From Brachypodius melanocephalos (lineage: Eukaryota > Chordata > Aves > Passeriformes > Pycnonotidae): a stretch of DNA of 64,000 nucleotides. Made by a program: the position numbers and the translations under genes. Within the stretch, counting starts at the first letter, position 1. Each line of letters opens with the position of its first letter. The stretch is taken from contig VZSR01001459.1 in assembly GCA_013398615.1 (NCBI GenBank), positions 4,253,439 through 4,317,438 on the forward strand, written 5' to 3'. Positions 14,301 to 26,291 of this stretch are shown piece by piece. The notes below the pieces were generated by a model. The model did not search any database. It was not told the origin of the DNA and saw nothing but the letters and a program-made list of their open reading frames with translations.

Positions 14301-14807
14301 ATGAAGCCTAACTGGAGATTTGGCGAAGTGTTCTTTATGAGTAAAGTAAAATGATGTACCGCATTAGAAAGGAGCTTGGTTATTAGAAAGCTCAGTCTTG
14401 TTCCTGATAAAATGGATTTTTTCACCATAAAATTCATCTTTACTTGCTGCAAGGATATTGCTAAAAGAGATTAACTTTGGATCTCAGTGTATTTTATAGT
14501 GTGTCTCATGTTATTTTAAGGCTGTAAATATATTAGCTGATCTGTAAGCTTCACTTAAGTAACTGCTTTCTGGGTTTTTGAAGAAATAGGATCATGGTTA
14601 TGCAGGAACCAGGAAGATTGAATTAAATCACCCCTTTTGATATTTATTTTCCCTTGAGATCATGATATCAGATCAATATTTAAAAACAGCTTTATGGATA
14701 AGTGTTGATTAGAAAGCAAAGCTCCATAACCTTAACAGCTAAGCTAGCAATTTTTTGGTGCACATTATCTGTGGTTTGTATGGCATTATCCATATGCCTG
14801 TGTAAAA

Positions 14808-14872
14808 AGTAAGAAAATAATTTTATTATGTTTATTATTTTATTATGTTTATTATTTTATTATTTTCTTACT
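14808..14872 (+). repeat. 17-bp AT-rich tandem repeat bounded by a 13-bp inverted repeat
   Basis: The unit TTTTATTATGTTTATTA occurs twice exactly from 14821 and then partially a third time. The block is flanked by AGTAAGAAAATAA (14808-14820) and its exact reverse complement (14860-14872). The whole could fold as a stem of at least 13 bp with a 39-nt loop. Confidence 0.85.
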
Positions 14873-17800
14873 CCCTCCTCCCTCCTACCCACCTTGATAC
14901 CTGGCAAACCTACTTTATCATATCTAGATCCTATAAAAATATCTAACATAATTTGGAATGCTCTCATGTGAAACACGATTAAACTGCATCAATCACTTTT
15001 CAAAGATTTTTTTTTCCTCATCATTTTGTATTCTCAACTGTTAAAATCACACTCTTTTATATCCTCCTGCCTTTCATGGGAGGCATGAACAGACAGATAG
15101 TTCCTCATCTTGGGTGAACCAGTGTTATTAAGTACTCTCCCAAAGTGCATACCAGTCAAATTAAGCTTTAGGTTAACGTTTTGGAATGCTCTCCTCTTGC
15201 CAACTCATTACTAGTGATATGGCAAAGCAAACTATTGCCTTCTGCTATTCCAGATATTTACAGAGATTTATTACATTTCAGCTAATAAGCTTACCTTCCT
15301 AATAGCATGCAGCCCACCCTGCCTTATGGCTTGACTTGCCTCTGCTCATACCTTCTGCAGAGACCTAAAGGCCAGAAGTAAAGCTGGCTTTTAAACCTGT
15401 CTAGGTAGAGCTCTTTGGGGGTCCCTGTGTTGTGAATGGGAACATCCATCATTTTGGGGTCTGAACTCACTCATTATCTAGCCCAGCTCTGCACTGCCCC
15501 TCAGGCTGGTAGAGATCCCTCTCTGTGGACAGATGGTGGTGGGAGAGGAGGGTGATGCCTGGGCACCACCTCAGTGTGCTGCAGGGCCATATGGGCACTC
15601 GGGTTTGAGAGAAACTTGGTCTGTGCATGCAGTACAGCTGGCTGCTACCACACCTGTCTAATAGAGTTGTTGAAAGACCATATAAATTCATGCTGAGCTG
15701 CAGAGATTATCTGTCAGCTGTTCTTGTGTCAGAAGCAATTTCTTTAAGTGCTGCATTTGTGTCCTAAGTGCCCAGCCTATGTTTGTCTTTTAGAAAGTGC
15801 CCTCTTCCTTCCTTCATTACTGCTTGCATTGTATCTGAGACATAAAACTGAGACATAGAGTGTCTTGCCCCTAAAAATAGGAGATTTTTTATGCCTTTGT
15901 TATCATGCCAGATATATTTGCTGCTCCCCTTAAAATCTGAGTGTAAAGAGAGCTGCAAGTGCAGGTGCATCCTCCCAGCGTGCTGGGGGTACAGAGCAGA
16001 CTCTGGGGAACAGAGGATGCTCCAGCATGAAACTCTTGGGCTGTGGTGCTTCTCTGGAAAGCCTCTCATCCTCACAGCAGCCAGCAGTGCAGTGCTTCTC
16101 ATGTGCTTGTTACAGCTGGGCTGGAATTCTGACTGTGCTGGGTCTCAGTCACTTCGGGCACGATTGCCTGTGCAGCCTGGCAGTGAAGATGTCCCTCGGT
16201 GCCAGCCCTCTGTGGATTGCCTTCACAGAGCCTTGGCTCTTTAGCTCCCTCCATAACAATCAGCCTTTTGGCAGGGAAAAACCTAGTGCTGGTGGTGGTA
16301 TCAGTTGCAGGTGCTTGTGTGAGGGTGGTGACATCAAGAGACCTTGCAGCCTGACAGGCTTTAAGAAGAGAGATAAGAGACTTTTCTAGAGGTCGACACC
16401 AAAACTGGGGCTGTGGCAAAGCATGTGCCAGGAGCCTGGACGGTTCAGCTGACCTGCCACAGCATTGGTGATCAGATCACAACACTGTCCATGAGCTGTG
16501 GACAGCCTGGAGTTACAGTGCTGGATGTGAGAAGAAAGAAAAAATAATAAGGAAACATCTCAAATTAATAGGCAGGCTTTCTGGTGAGCAGATTTAGAGA
16601 GGAGGAGATGAGATGGAAGAATCTTCCTGAGAGCATCCCTGTGTACATTCACCTGCAGTAAGCATCTTCACTCTTCTGGGTCAGGTTAGACTTGTTCAAA
16701 GAGCACCTTTTGTTCTAACCCTGTTTTAAGTTTTGTTTTAAATCTTGTTCAGTTGTATTTTACTTCTTCTCTCTTAACTTTCCCTGAGATTTTTAGATTT
16801 TTGGCAATTTTGAAGTTATACCCTGTGTAGGAGGAGGGCTTCCTGACCAGAGACAGAGCTTGAAAATGCCCTCCATAGATGGGTCATGCTCCACAGGAGC
16901 ACAGGAAAGCTATAAGAAGCCCATGGAGCAGAGGCATGAAGGCTAGAGAATCCTGGGGAGTTCTGTGGCTTTAAGAGTATCACCTACTCGCAGTGATTGA
17001 ATAGCAATCACTTTGCCACTGCAGAAATGTAGAACATCTTGAAACAAGCACACATGTCATGTTAGTTTTTGTATTTCTTTGTATTTCAAGAGGAAGAAAC
17101 TGCTGCCACAAACTGAATGTTTGCCAGGCTTTTAATGCATTTGTGTTCTAAGTGCTGTTTTTCTGCACAAAATTTCCCCATTTGTTCTAAAAATGAGCCA
17201 TGATACTCGTTGAAATACTTTTTTTTTAAGGAACCAAGTGAGTTGTTGGGTCATGCTAACCAAGAGAAAAATAAACATCTTGACACATGAGCCTCACTGG
17301 TTTTGTCTAGTGTTACACCAGGTGAAACAGGGGGGTTGAGCTGTTCTTCTGTTGCTGCAGGAACTTGAGCAGTTTAGAAGCAGCTGAGAAAAAAAAAATG
17401 CAGGCCACATCCTGCCACTCTTAATTCAGTGGCTTGAAGGAGATGGAGATGGACTGCCTCGTTTCTCTCACCTGCTTCTTGGAGTTCTACTGCCCAGGGA
17501 CAGCTCTGTGACTGGCTCTTGATGCACACACGCTTCATTCCCACTGGCTCTGGAGTGCAGCTGGTACCCTTGGCACCCTGTGTGCTGGCATCCAGGCTTC
17601 CCCTGGACAAACCCACTCACCATCCTCAGCAGCCAAAGCTACTTCTTTCTCTTGTCTCCATGAAGAACATCTTGGGGGCTGGAAGAGCAGAGTAACTTCC
17701 TTGGAGAGACAGGAGGTGGAGAGGAAAAGGTGGGAGAGTTGTGGAAGGATGCTCAAGGGAATGTGTGGAACAGTTTGGGAAGGGTAGGTGCTGCAACATT

Positions 17801-18864
17801 TGAGGAGAGGAGACAGAAACAGCTCACTGGGTAAAAAGAGACAGCAAGGAGGATGTGTAAGGTGTGTGATGGAAGAGGGATGCAACTCACACATGAAAGT
17901 GGAGTCAGAAGTGAGGAAACTCTGAGGTTTAGTAGGTGCTTTCTGCCTTAGCTACTATGAGCACCAAACAGTGCAAGTTCATAGCATTTTGCAAAGCTGC
18001 ATACACCTGCAAGAGCATTATGACAGTGAAAATTTAAAGAAAGGTGAGTAAAGATGGAAGAACTTGCTTGAAAGAAAATTACAAATACAGGACTGTATTG
18101 TAGTTGTCCTTTTGTGCTGGAAGGTATTAATGAAAAGCACTGGTTTAACATGGGGTCCTCCTACCACAAAGATGCCTGGAAGCTTGAGAGCCCTCCCAGC
18201 CCATGGCTGCTGCTTTAGAAATGGGGAATTCGGTGTAGCAAAAATTCCTGCTGCAGTTTTGGGAGGCCAGTTTACCCCAGCCTTCTTAGAAATGAGGTGA
18301 AAGGAATGGCAAACAAACTGTGTTGGAATTCGATTTTTCAAAGCGTAGAATTTAAAAGAAAAAAGAATCTGCCCTACAAGAATTTGTTTTCACTGGATTT
18401 CTAATTTAATTGTGAACTGAGGTGTGGTTGTCATTAGGGAAGTGACTGTGTAACTTAATTGACATTTCTGCATCCTCTGTGTTTGTGACTCATAGATGCT
18501 GGCTTGAGTCATCTGTACTGCCTGGCTGGAGAGAGCCCAAGGCTGTGCTGGGAGAGAAAAAGACAGGACTTTTCTTGTAGAATGAATGAAAGATGTTGGG
18601 AAGCTGAGATGATTCCCTTTCTTTATTTTAAGGGAGAGATTGATGTGACCTCTCTTACCAAAATCGTTTGTGTTGGCTAGAAAAGAGGAAAAGGCTGGAA
18701 ATCTCCGCTGCATCCTAGGCAAGCTTAGCTGGAGCAATTAAATTAAACCCCTGCAAAATGCTGGAGTTCCTCATGTCCATCTGAGCTGTTCCTTTTCAGC
18801 CTTTTCATTTTGCCCAGGAAATTTTCCTGTTTAGCCATCAGACTTCATTGCTTTATTTTCATTT

Positions 18865-18899
18865 AAAAAGAAGGGGGGGGAAAAAAGAAAAAGAAAAAA
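18865..18899 (+). repeat. 35-nt homopurine tract
   Basis: An uninterrupted run of A and G includes eight consecutive G. This is low-complexity sequence inside intron A-B. A homopurine tract of this kind can adopt a triplex, but the sequence alone only shows composition. Confidence 0.9.
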
Positions 18900-19644
18900 T
18901 AGCTGGAGATATTTTTTTCTCACTTGCACAATTTTGTACCAAATTCAAGCCAAGAGCAGAAAAAAATGAGAGCTAACTTCCATTTGTGGTTTCACAGTTT
19001 TGAGTTTAGCCTCTCCAAATGTGTGAAGCTGTACATCAAGGAGTGGGTGTTGTAAGATGATCTGGCTGTAATGCTTGTTACATTTTTTCATTACGCCCTT
19101 TCATTTTCCTCCCTTCTTAGGTCAAAATGGTTATTTTTACCAAAAAACTGTAAATTGAGCAAATTGCGAAAACTCTAAAAGAGACCCAACTCTTCTTCTT
19201 TTTTTTTTTGCCCCCTTTTTAATTTCTTTTTAAACTCAGAGGATGAGAACCGTTTACACCTGATGGCAGTTTTTATAAAATAGCTTCCATCCTGATAAAA
19301 TGTTACCCCCTGGTGTGTCGTTTTTCCAGCTGAACTGCTGGTAGGATTGAGAGATCTTGCACACTGCTGCTTAAATAAATAGACTACATGCTCTATGAAG
19401 AAATCATATTATTTTCTCAAAGGAGAACAAGTAGGCTCAGTGCACTGAAATTGCTTTAAATAAACTTGCAGCTACTGTAGCCCTTTTCTTGCGCAGCTGC
19501 AGATGGTAAAGTCTATCAATCAAGCTTTCCCAGCTTTGAGAAGCTGCCACTGAAGCTGCCTCTCCTCTGTGTTGCAATTATATTTTTGTCTTTTACAGAA
19601 CTTTGTATCTGAGATATTCTATTGCTCTAATCAGATTGTGCTTT

Positions 19645-19692
19645 TGTGAACACATCTTCTGTTGTGATAGATATGTGAACATATCTTCTGTT
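19645..19692 (+). repeat. Short direct duplication, 29-bp period
   Basis: The 19-mer TGTGAACACATCTTCTGTT at 19645 recurs at 19674 with one mismatch. This is two copies of a small local tandem duplication inside intron A-B, with no coding meaning seen. Confidence 0.75.
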
Positions 19693-22600
19693 TTTCCTTA
19701 GATGTATGTGTATTAAGATCTTCCAGTAATTTGTTAATTGAATGTGATATTCACTTGCAGTAAATTAGCTGCATTTGTTCAAGAACGCTTTGGGGAAATT
19801 AATTAATTTAGCAGTGGAGTAAGTCAAAGTTTGGGCAAAAGAGTGCCTTACAGAAAGAAAGGAAAGTACATTGTCTGTTGTTTCTTACCATGCTGCAGGT
19901 TGCAAATCTCGTGATAGTGAATGGAAATGCTGTGAAGGGGGAGCTGCAGTCTTCCTCAGCCTGGTGCTCCAATCAGCCACTGCCAGCAGGTTCCAATGCA
20001 CAATCAATGCTCCTCTCTGCTAACAAAGCAACTCAGTGTGTACAAACAGAGCACCCTGAGCTGAGTTATTAAGCAGACTTAACTCTACCTCCAAGTTCCA
20101 TGGTCTACTTCTTTTTTTCAATACAGTCTCTTGTGTCAGGATGTTGTACCAACACACAGATTCTGCTTAATGTTCTGTGGTAGCTCTTTTTATGACACTG
20201 GTATTTCAGCCCATCTGTGGTGTAAAAGTGACTACTCCTTGTGTTTTCAAGCATCCCTACTGGACATAATGAAAGGGCAAGTTGCTGATCTGTAACCTTC
20301 TTTGTCCCATCCTAGTCCCAGGAACTAACTCAGGTGCAGAGCGAGTGGGTACAAAGTGATGCAGGGGCTCAGTTAAAGGCTGTGAGGAGCAGTGGTTGCA
20401 AACAGCTTCATTGCACTCAACCATAGATGAGGGGCAGCAAGAACATCTGACCCCAAAGTCAGTTCAATAGCTTTTAAAGCCATTGTGGACTTCAAAAATG
20501 TAAAGGAAAAAGTGCAGCTTCCTCTTTGGCACTGCTAGCTAATATACCCTGCTAGTAGATATCCTCCAAAGCTGTAGTGAAATATGAAGTTAATACATCA
20601 CTAGCAAGCTTTCAGTCAGAATGATGTGTTATTCAAAGTGGAATTAGCTAGAAGGATCAATGCACACCCATTACTCTATTTAAAATAATCATTGGAAGAC
20701 TCACTGATTTTTTTTCTCTTCTCTTCAAATAACACAGTGAATGAGACATTTAGGAACGCCCCCTCCTCCAACATATGCACCTCTATGACTTCAGTATATT
20801 TTCATTCATAGCAGGATTATTAATACCTGAAGGCCAAAACCCAAATTTAACTCAACAGAGCTTGCCTTCAAATCCCTAAACCTGAAACCAGTTGCCATAG
20901 GCAAAGGCAAAATCAGCTCTAATGCATGTTTGTTCAAAAAAACCAAAGGTCATGGTAGTATCTGTGTGAAATAGTACATGTGCCACCATAAGGTTCAGTG
21001 TCACATCTTGCCTGGGTACCTGTTATTCTCTGATTTTACACATGAGTAGAAAACTGAAGTATTAAGGGGGCTGTTTCCATTTCTTGTTTTCCCTTCCAAA
21101 TATATTCTGCAGGATACTTACTTTGGGCAGTCCATTCATTACACAGCAAATGCCTTCTGCCTCCCTGCTCACCTCTGTCAGGCTGCAGGCTTTTGGCCAG
21201 ATTTGTCCTTTTGCATCAGCTCATATGGGAGATGTGCAATTATAGCTTATATGGGGGAGATGGAAGAAAATATCATCTGTGGAGGAGCAGGAATATATCA
21301 TTCTTGGATCATTTAGTGCTTGTGAAGGTGAAAAACTTAGAGCACCAAATCTAGCTTATCATTATGTTGGGAGCTCTGTAGGCATTTTCTTGGCTTCACA
21401 GATAGCTCAGTGTGCTATTGTGTCAACCAGCATTCCTTCTCACCCGTCAGTTCTCCTGATAAAAGAGCTCCAGATAAATATTTCCTACTTTATTTCAAAG
21501 CAAAGCGCATATAAACTTTTCATATCTGTTCATCCACATTCCAGATCCGGCTGAAATCTTTCACTTCCTTTTATTCAGTAATGTTTAAGAAACTAGATAT
21601 TTATCGACAATCAGATTTTACAATGTCGACTTCAAAAGGGTGAGAAGCAAGAGGTGGGACAATGGAGTTAGTGCAGAGCAGAAGGGTGTGGACCACAAAG
21701 CCAGAATCCTTTCCAAGTGCTGCAGACTGATGCAGGTTAAAGCATTGTTGTTCAGAAGGATTAGGAGTAGGGCCTGCTCAAGCTGATAGCTAGCCCTGAA
21801 ATTATTTGGCCCCAAAGGCATGGATTTGAAGTTTCAAAAGCAATATCCATAGTGCTTTCTCTTTAGTGAAAAAGGCATGTTTCTTTTGATGGTGATTATC
21901 TTGGATTCTTTAAATCCTGTTGCTGTGATGTTAAAATACATAATTGTGTGGCACAGTGTTCGCATTAATGGGATTCTTCTAATTTCTGTTCTAAACCACT
22001 GAAAATCAGGTCCTTACCCACAGAGACTGGGGACTGGCACCTGTCCAACATCACTGAACTGCTAGAAGAATAAATTGTTTAACCATGTTGATTGTCCTGA
22101 AACCCTACAGGACCATTTAATCTCTGCAGCCTAGTTAATTCATAATAGTTTTCTTTTTCTTCCTGGTTGTTTGTACAGAGTGCTTGGAGCTTGGGTTTTT
22201 GGCTGGTGAGCTGTATATCTTAACTGCAGGCTGTATGGGAGCTGAAGGCACACGGTTGGGGGAATATTACCCCTGACTTTCACTGTTGTAATTGAAAGTA
22301 GAGTTTGACACATTGGCATCTTTCTGTGTCAGCCATTGTCACTGGCTTCAGCTGCCACGGTTAAGTATGTAGTCATTCATCCTTGGCAGACACCGTCCTT
22401 TGCAGCATCAGAGGATGGTCTCTGGATGTTAATGCTCAGCACTCTGGGAGCAGCTGGCTATATCGAATTCAAGGCATGCAGATTTTCTTGGCCATTTTAC
22501 TTAGCAGATGGGTAAGGCTTGATAGATTGAAGATTTAGTTTCCAAGTCAAGGGCCAAATGTTGCAATGGGAGAGAAAAGTAAATTATATCACTATTCAGA

Positions 22601-24873
22601 GGGGAAAGGCTCAGGTACTGTATCACAAAATTGTTGCCATTCATTTTCCTCTGCCTTTCACAAAATGCATGTCATTTCACCTTTCAATATAGCCGACTGT
22701 GGCATTCTCCTTCACTCTGAGATGCTTTGCAATACTGTCTGTGAGCCCATTTAATGAGCTTGAAAGCAGTTGCTGCAAATTTATGACAGTTTAATGTCTA
22801 AATGCCAGATATTTTTTAAGGTGGAAATGAAAGAGAAATTTATATTTTGTATCAACCCAAATAGGTGAGTTTTCTTCAGTTCTTTTTTCCCCACACCCTT
22901 TTCTCCCACACGATATCTATTTAAACCTATTTTTGAAAGGAAAGTTCATTCTTTACTCCTGATCTGTTCAAATGATTAATATTCACCCACTTCTCACAAG
23001 GTAGCTGGTACCAGTGATCATTAGAGAGTTTTGTGGTGCTCCCTCCAGACCTCCTTTGTTGGTGGGAGGATAATCTGGATTTCAGAGAGGCTGCCTGGAG
23101 CTTTGGGCAATGGAGAGTGTCTGGTCTGTTGGACAAGGGTCTTAGAGTTAAGGTCTGATGTTGCTGTGCAGTCTAACTGCCTCAGTGAGTATTTGGGTTT
23201 ATTTGTTACTGTTTCTAAAATAAGCATGGTAAGATCAGTGTTTTTGCCTGCGATTTTTTTTTTCAGCTTTACAGAACTGTTTCCAGCAGAAAGACAGGTC
23301 ATGGATTCCTTACATGACTTTAGCATATGGCTTTAATTATACAGCATGTGGTATAAATTTTAACACTTTACAAGTCTGCTGAGTTTTGATAAATCAGAAT
23401 CTTCAGGATGTTCTGAGTTTGTCGTATAAAATAATCAGAAGAACAGAGAGCTTTGTCTGCTCTACAATGAATGATAGAGAAGGAGAACAGGTTGGTGTTT
23501 TTTAACTCCTGAGGACATGTGAGCTCAGTACAGCTGCAACACAGGGCTGGTACCTTGCCCAATAAAGTCTCTTTTCACATGCTGGGGCTTGGTGGCTGGA
23601 CTTGCATTGTCAGCCTGCCTGAGGTGCTCTGGTCTGTCCTCTGATCACATTCCTGCTCTGCTCAGTCACTGAAACTGTCCTCTTTGGAGTATTAATGTTA
23701 TCCTGAGAAGGGCCTGAGCTCCCTGGCCTCCTCCAAGGGTACAGCAGTACCAACAGCACTTTCAAGCAGAGGGACAACACATTGTGCTGCTGAGAGGCAT
23801 TAACACTGCTGTCAATAGAGTTCATGGCTGATCAACCTTGTTCACTGAAGAAGGAATAATTTCTCAATCCCTGCATCAGATGCAAGAGCCATAAGTAAAT
23901 CTATCCTGTCCAGAGTATGAGTTCCACCGTGACTTCATGTGAAGAGCTTATCCGGTTTATGACTGTAGAATGGGGTCACTTGTGCCTTGCCTTTTCCCAT
24001 ATTGCAAATATTTGTCTTGTTTCATTGCATTAACATCAAGCCATTCTTTCTATTCAGAATGGCATGTGCACCAGGTATTGAAGTCACTCAAGGGATACAA
24101 TAAACAAGAGATTTTGCTTCTTCATGTCGTGTTCATCCTATATTTACCCTATGGTGAGAGCTCTGTTAGCACAGGAAACTGCTTAATGATATCTCTGTGT
24201 TTATTTTTCCATTGTGCTTAGCATGATAGTTACCTATTTATTTCTGCTGAAGAGGATTACAGGCATTTTTCAATTATAAATGATGCACACAAGCATTATT
24301 TAATCTGTTTACTGCAGACCTATAGAGTGTTAGTGAGTTTTGAGCAAAAACATCTTGTACAGGAAACAACATTTGTAGTAGTGGTACTGTGGGTATTTTA
24401 GGGCAATTTCAGGATGCTTTTCCATCTGTCTGTTAATACTCACTCTGCAGCATTGTAGGCTTGTGTTTGTGCCTGGAATCCCTGTGGCTTAAATTTGTCA
24501 TTCTTGGTGTTTCTTCTGGTAAGATCTTGAAGGAGTAGTGGGGAAACTCATGGCTTTTCACTCACAGGAAAAGAAAAGCTTTGCCCAGCTTAGGTAGATG
24601 TGTGTTGGGTGAAACCAAAGTGCCCAGACCCAATTACAGATTTGTGATCTTTCTCTAATTCTCCAAGGTATCAGCAGAAATGTGGAATATAAGGTCAATT
24701 TGAATAGTTCATTGCTGTTTTCCTTCAGGATATGTTCATAAGTTAATTTAAAAATACATGGTTGGAACACATATAACAAAGAAAGTTAAAAACAGTTTGT
24801 AGGAGGATATAAGCTCAAGCTTCATGACATGGAATCATAAAGCAGGTCAGAAGGACATTTCTTATTCTGGAGA

Positions 24874-24924
24874 TTTTTTTTCTTTTTTCTTTCTGCCTTT
24901 TTTTTTTTTTCTTTCCTTTCTTTT
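24874..24924 (+). repeat. T-rich polypyrimidine tract
   Basis: About 50 nt are almost entirely T with some C, with one G near the middle. The tract is followed by AAG, so it could also be read as a decoy 3' splice site, but no exon-like sequence follows. Confidence 0.85.
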
Positions 24925-25977
24925 AAGTATCAGCTGTTATCAGAGACAGGATTCTTGTATGGGTGAATCTCTGATCTCAACCAGCGTGGTAGCTGCAGGC
25001 CAGTTAAACCAGAGGTGTGCAGCAATGAGGATAGAACTTGACATTTTGGATCTCAGAAACCTGATTTCCTCTGTGAACACAGGCCGAAAAAGGATACAAA
25101 GAAATGGGGGGGAAAAAAGAGAGAGAGATATGAAATTCAAGATGGGTTTTTTGGGTTGTTTAAGAATTTGAAGAAGATGAAAGAAAACTTTTGTTCTGAA
25201 GTCTGAACCCTTCCACAAAATGAGAAGACTTTGTTCACTTTTCTAGTGGTCTTGCCAAGATCCTGAAACAGTTGTACTGAAGTGTGAGAGAACTGTGTAT
25301 AAATGTAAGGTAAGAAGAAAGAAAGCATCTGGAAGGAAAATAAAACTACATCCCATGCAGGTCTGAACCGACATCTCTGCAAGTGGTACTTGTTTGAATA
25401 TGATTTTTAAAGAAACGTGAGATCCCGCTCCCCATACTGCTGGAGAAAACAAGATTACACATGCATGGAGCATTTGCCTTCCAGCCTCCATGGAAATCCT
25501 GTGCCTGTTGGTTTTGTGCTGTTGAAGAACACAGCACATTTGCAGAAAGTGCTATCAAAGAGGCTGCATGACTGGATCTATACAGCCACACCACCTCAGA
25601 TTAAAGGGGCGCTGCCAGGGCTGAGGTTAAGGATTGATCTACTTTGACACAAAATCCCAAAAGGAAGAGTTCTAACCTTTATGATCCTTTCTGTCTATTT
25701 GCTTTCTTCAAACTGATTGCAGCTGTCACCAGAAATAAAACCAAAGTAAACGAAATAAAACTCTTTACCACTTATGGTTAGGCAACAATAAATAAAACAT
25801 TGTTTAAGTCCAGAGCAAGATTTTATGTTCTTGTATTTAAATGCTGGTAGCATTTTAATGATTTTTTTTTCAATGGTGCCCATGGTTGGAGAAACCTGGA
25901 TAAATGGAAAAGATGAAGGAGCGTGTCTCACAACAGGCTCTGTATTTTTTAGTGTTTCTTTCTGATTTGTCAGATTT

Positions 25978-25983
25978 CAGACA
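25978..25983 (+). repeat. Target-site duplication, left copy
   Basis: CAGACA lies immediately before the TG end of the solo LTR and matches 26286-26291 exactly. Confidence 0.85.
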
Positions 25984-26042
25984 TGTCACTATTTTACACC
26001 ACAACGACAGGCTCCGAGCTTCAGAAGGCTGAACTTGACTCC

Positions 26043-26048
26043 TTTATT
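26043..26048 (-). terminator. LTR polyadenylation signal (AATAAA)
   Basis: AATAAA on the minus strand lies about 16 bp downstream of the LTR TATA box. This compact order is typical of LTRs with a very short R region. It is antisense to PTPRG, so it should not terminate the PTPRG transcript. Confidence 0.7.
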
Positions 26049-26064
26049 TCTGGGATGTATCTCC

Positions 26065-26072
26065 CTTTTATA
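26065..26072 (-). promoter_or_regulatory. LTR TATA box (TATAAAAG)
   Basis: TATAAAAG on the minus strand lies within the solo LTR, at the position expected for the U3 promoter. Transcription from it would run antisense to PTPRG, towards exon A. Whether it is active cannot be told from sequence. Confidence 0.7.
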
Positions 26073-26285
26073 CTATTTTACACAGACCTGTTCAATTGGT
26101 GAAACAAAGGCAAGCCTCTTCAATCACATTGGTCAAACCAGAGGGACATAAAGGAGAAGTCCCTCCTAGGAAAAAGGAATGCACATCACGATACAGTTAG
26201 AAAAACATTTGTCCTGTTTGCAGAAAATTCCCTGGGAAAGGAATTTCAGAAACCAAAATGTCTCAGGCAAGGAACCAGGGCTACA

Positions 26286-26291
26286 CAGACA
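26286..26291 (+). repeat. Target-site duplication, right copy
   Basis: CAGACA lies immediately after the CA end of the solo LTR and matches 25978-25983 exactly. Confidence 0.85.

Larger units (their letters stand above)
25984..26285 (-). mobile_element. Solo LTR of an endogenous retrovirus (class II / ERVK-like), antisense to PTPRG
   Basis: A 302-bp unit begins TGTCAC and ends GGCTACA on the plus strand. It is bounded on both sides by the identical 6-mer CAGACA (25978-25983 and 26286-26291), a target-site duplication. Read on the minus strand it starts TGTAG and ends GTGACA. It holds a TATA box (26065-26072) about 16 bp before an AATAAA signal (26043-26048), followed by a short R/U5-like end of about 60 bp. 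A 6-bp duplication, TG...CA ends and a very short TATA-to-polyA interval are usual for alpha/beta-type (class II) avian retroviral LTRs. No gag, pol or env sequence lies next to it, so it is a solo LTR left by recombination between two LTRs. The family assignment is inference. Confidence 0.85.

Noticed and set aside
22855..22870. AG|GTGAGT junction in the 25-kb intron as a second recursive splice site
   Set aside because: The donor half is good, but the preceding sequence is A-rich and lacks a proper pyrimidine tract.
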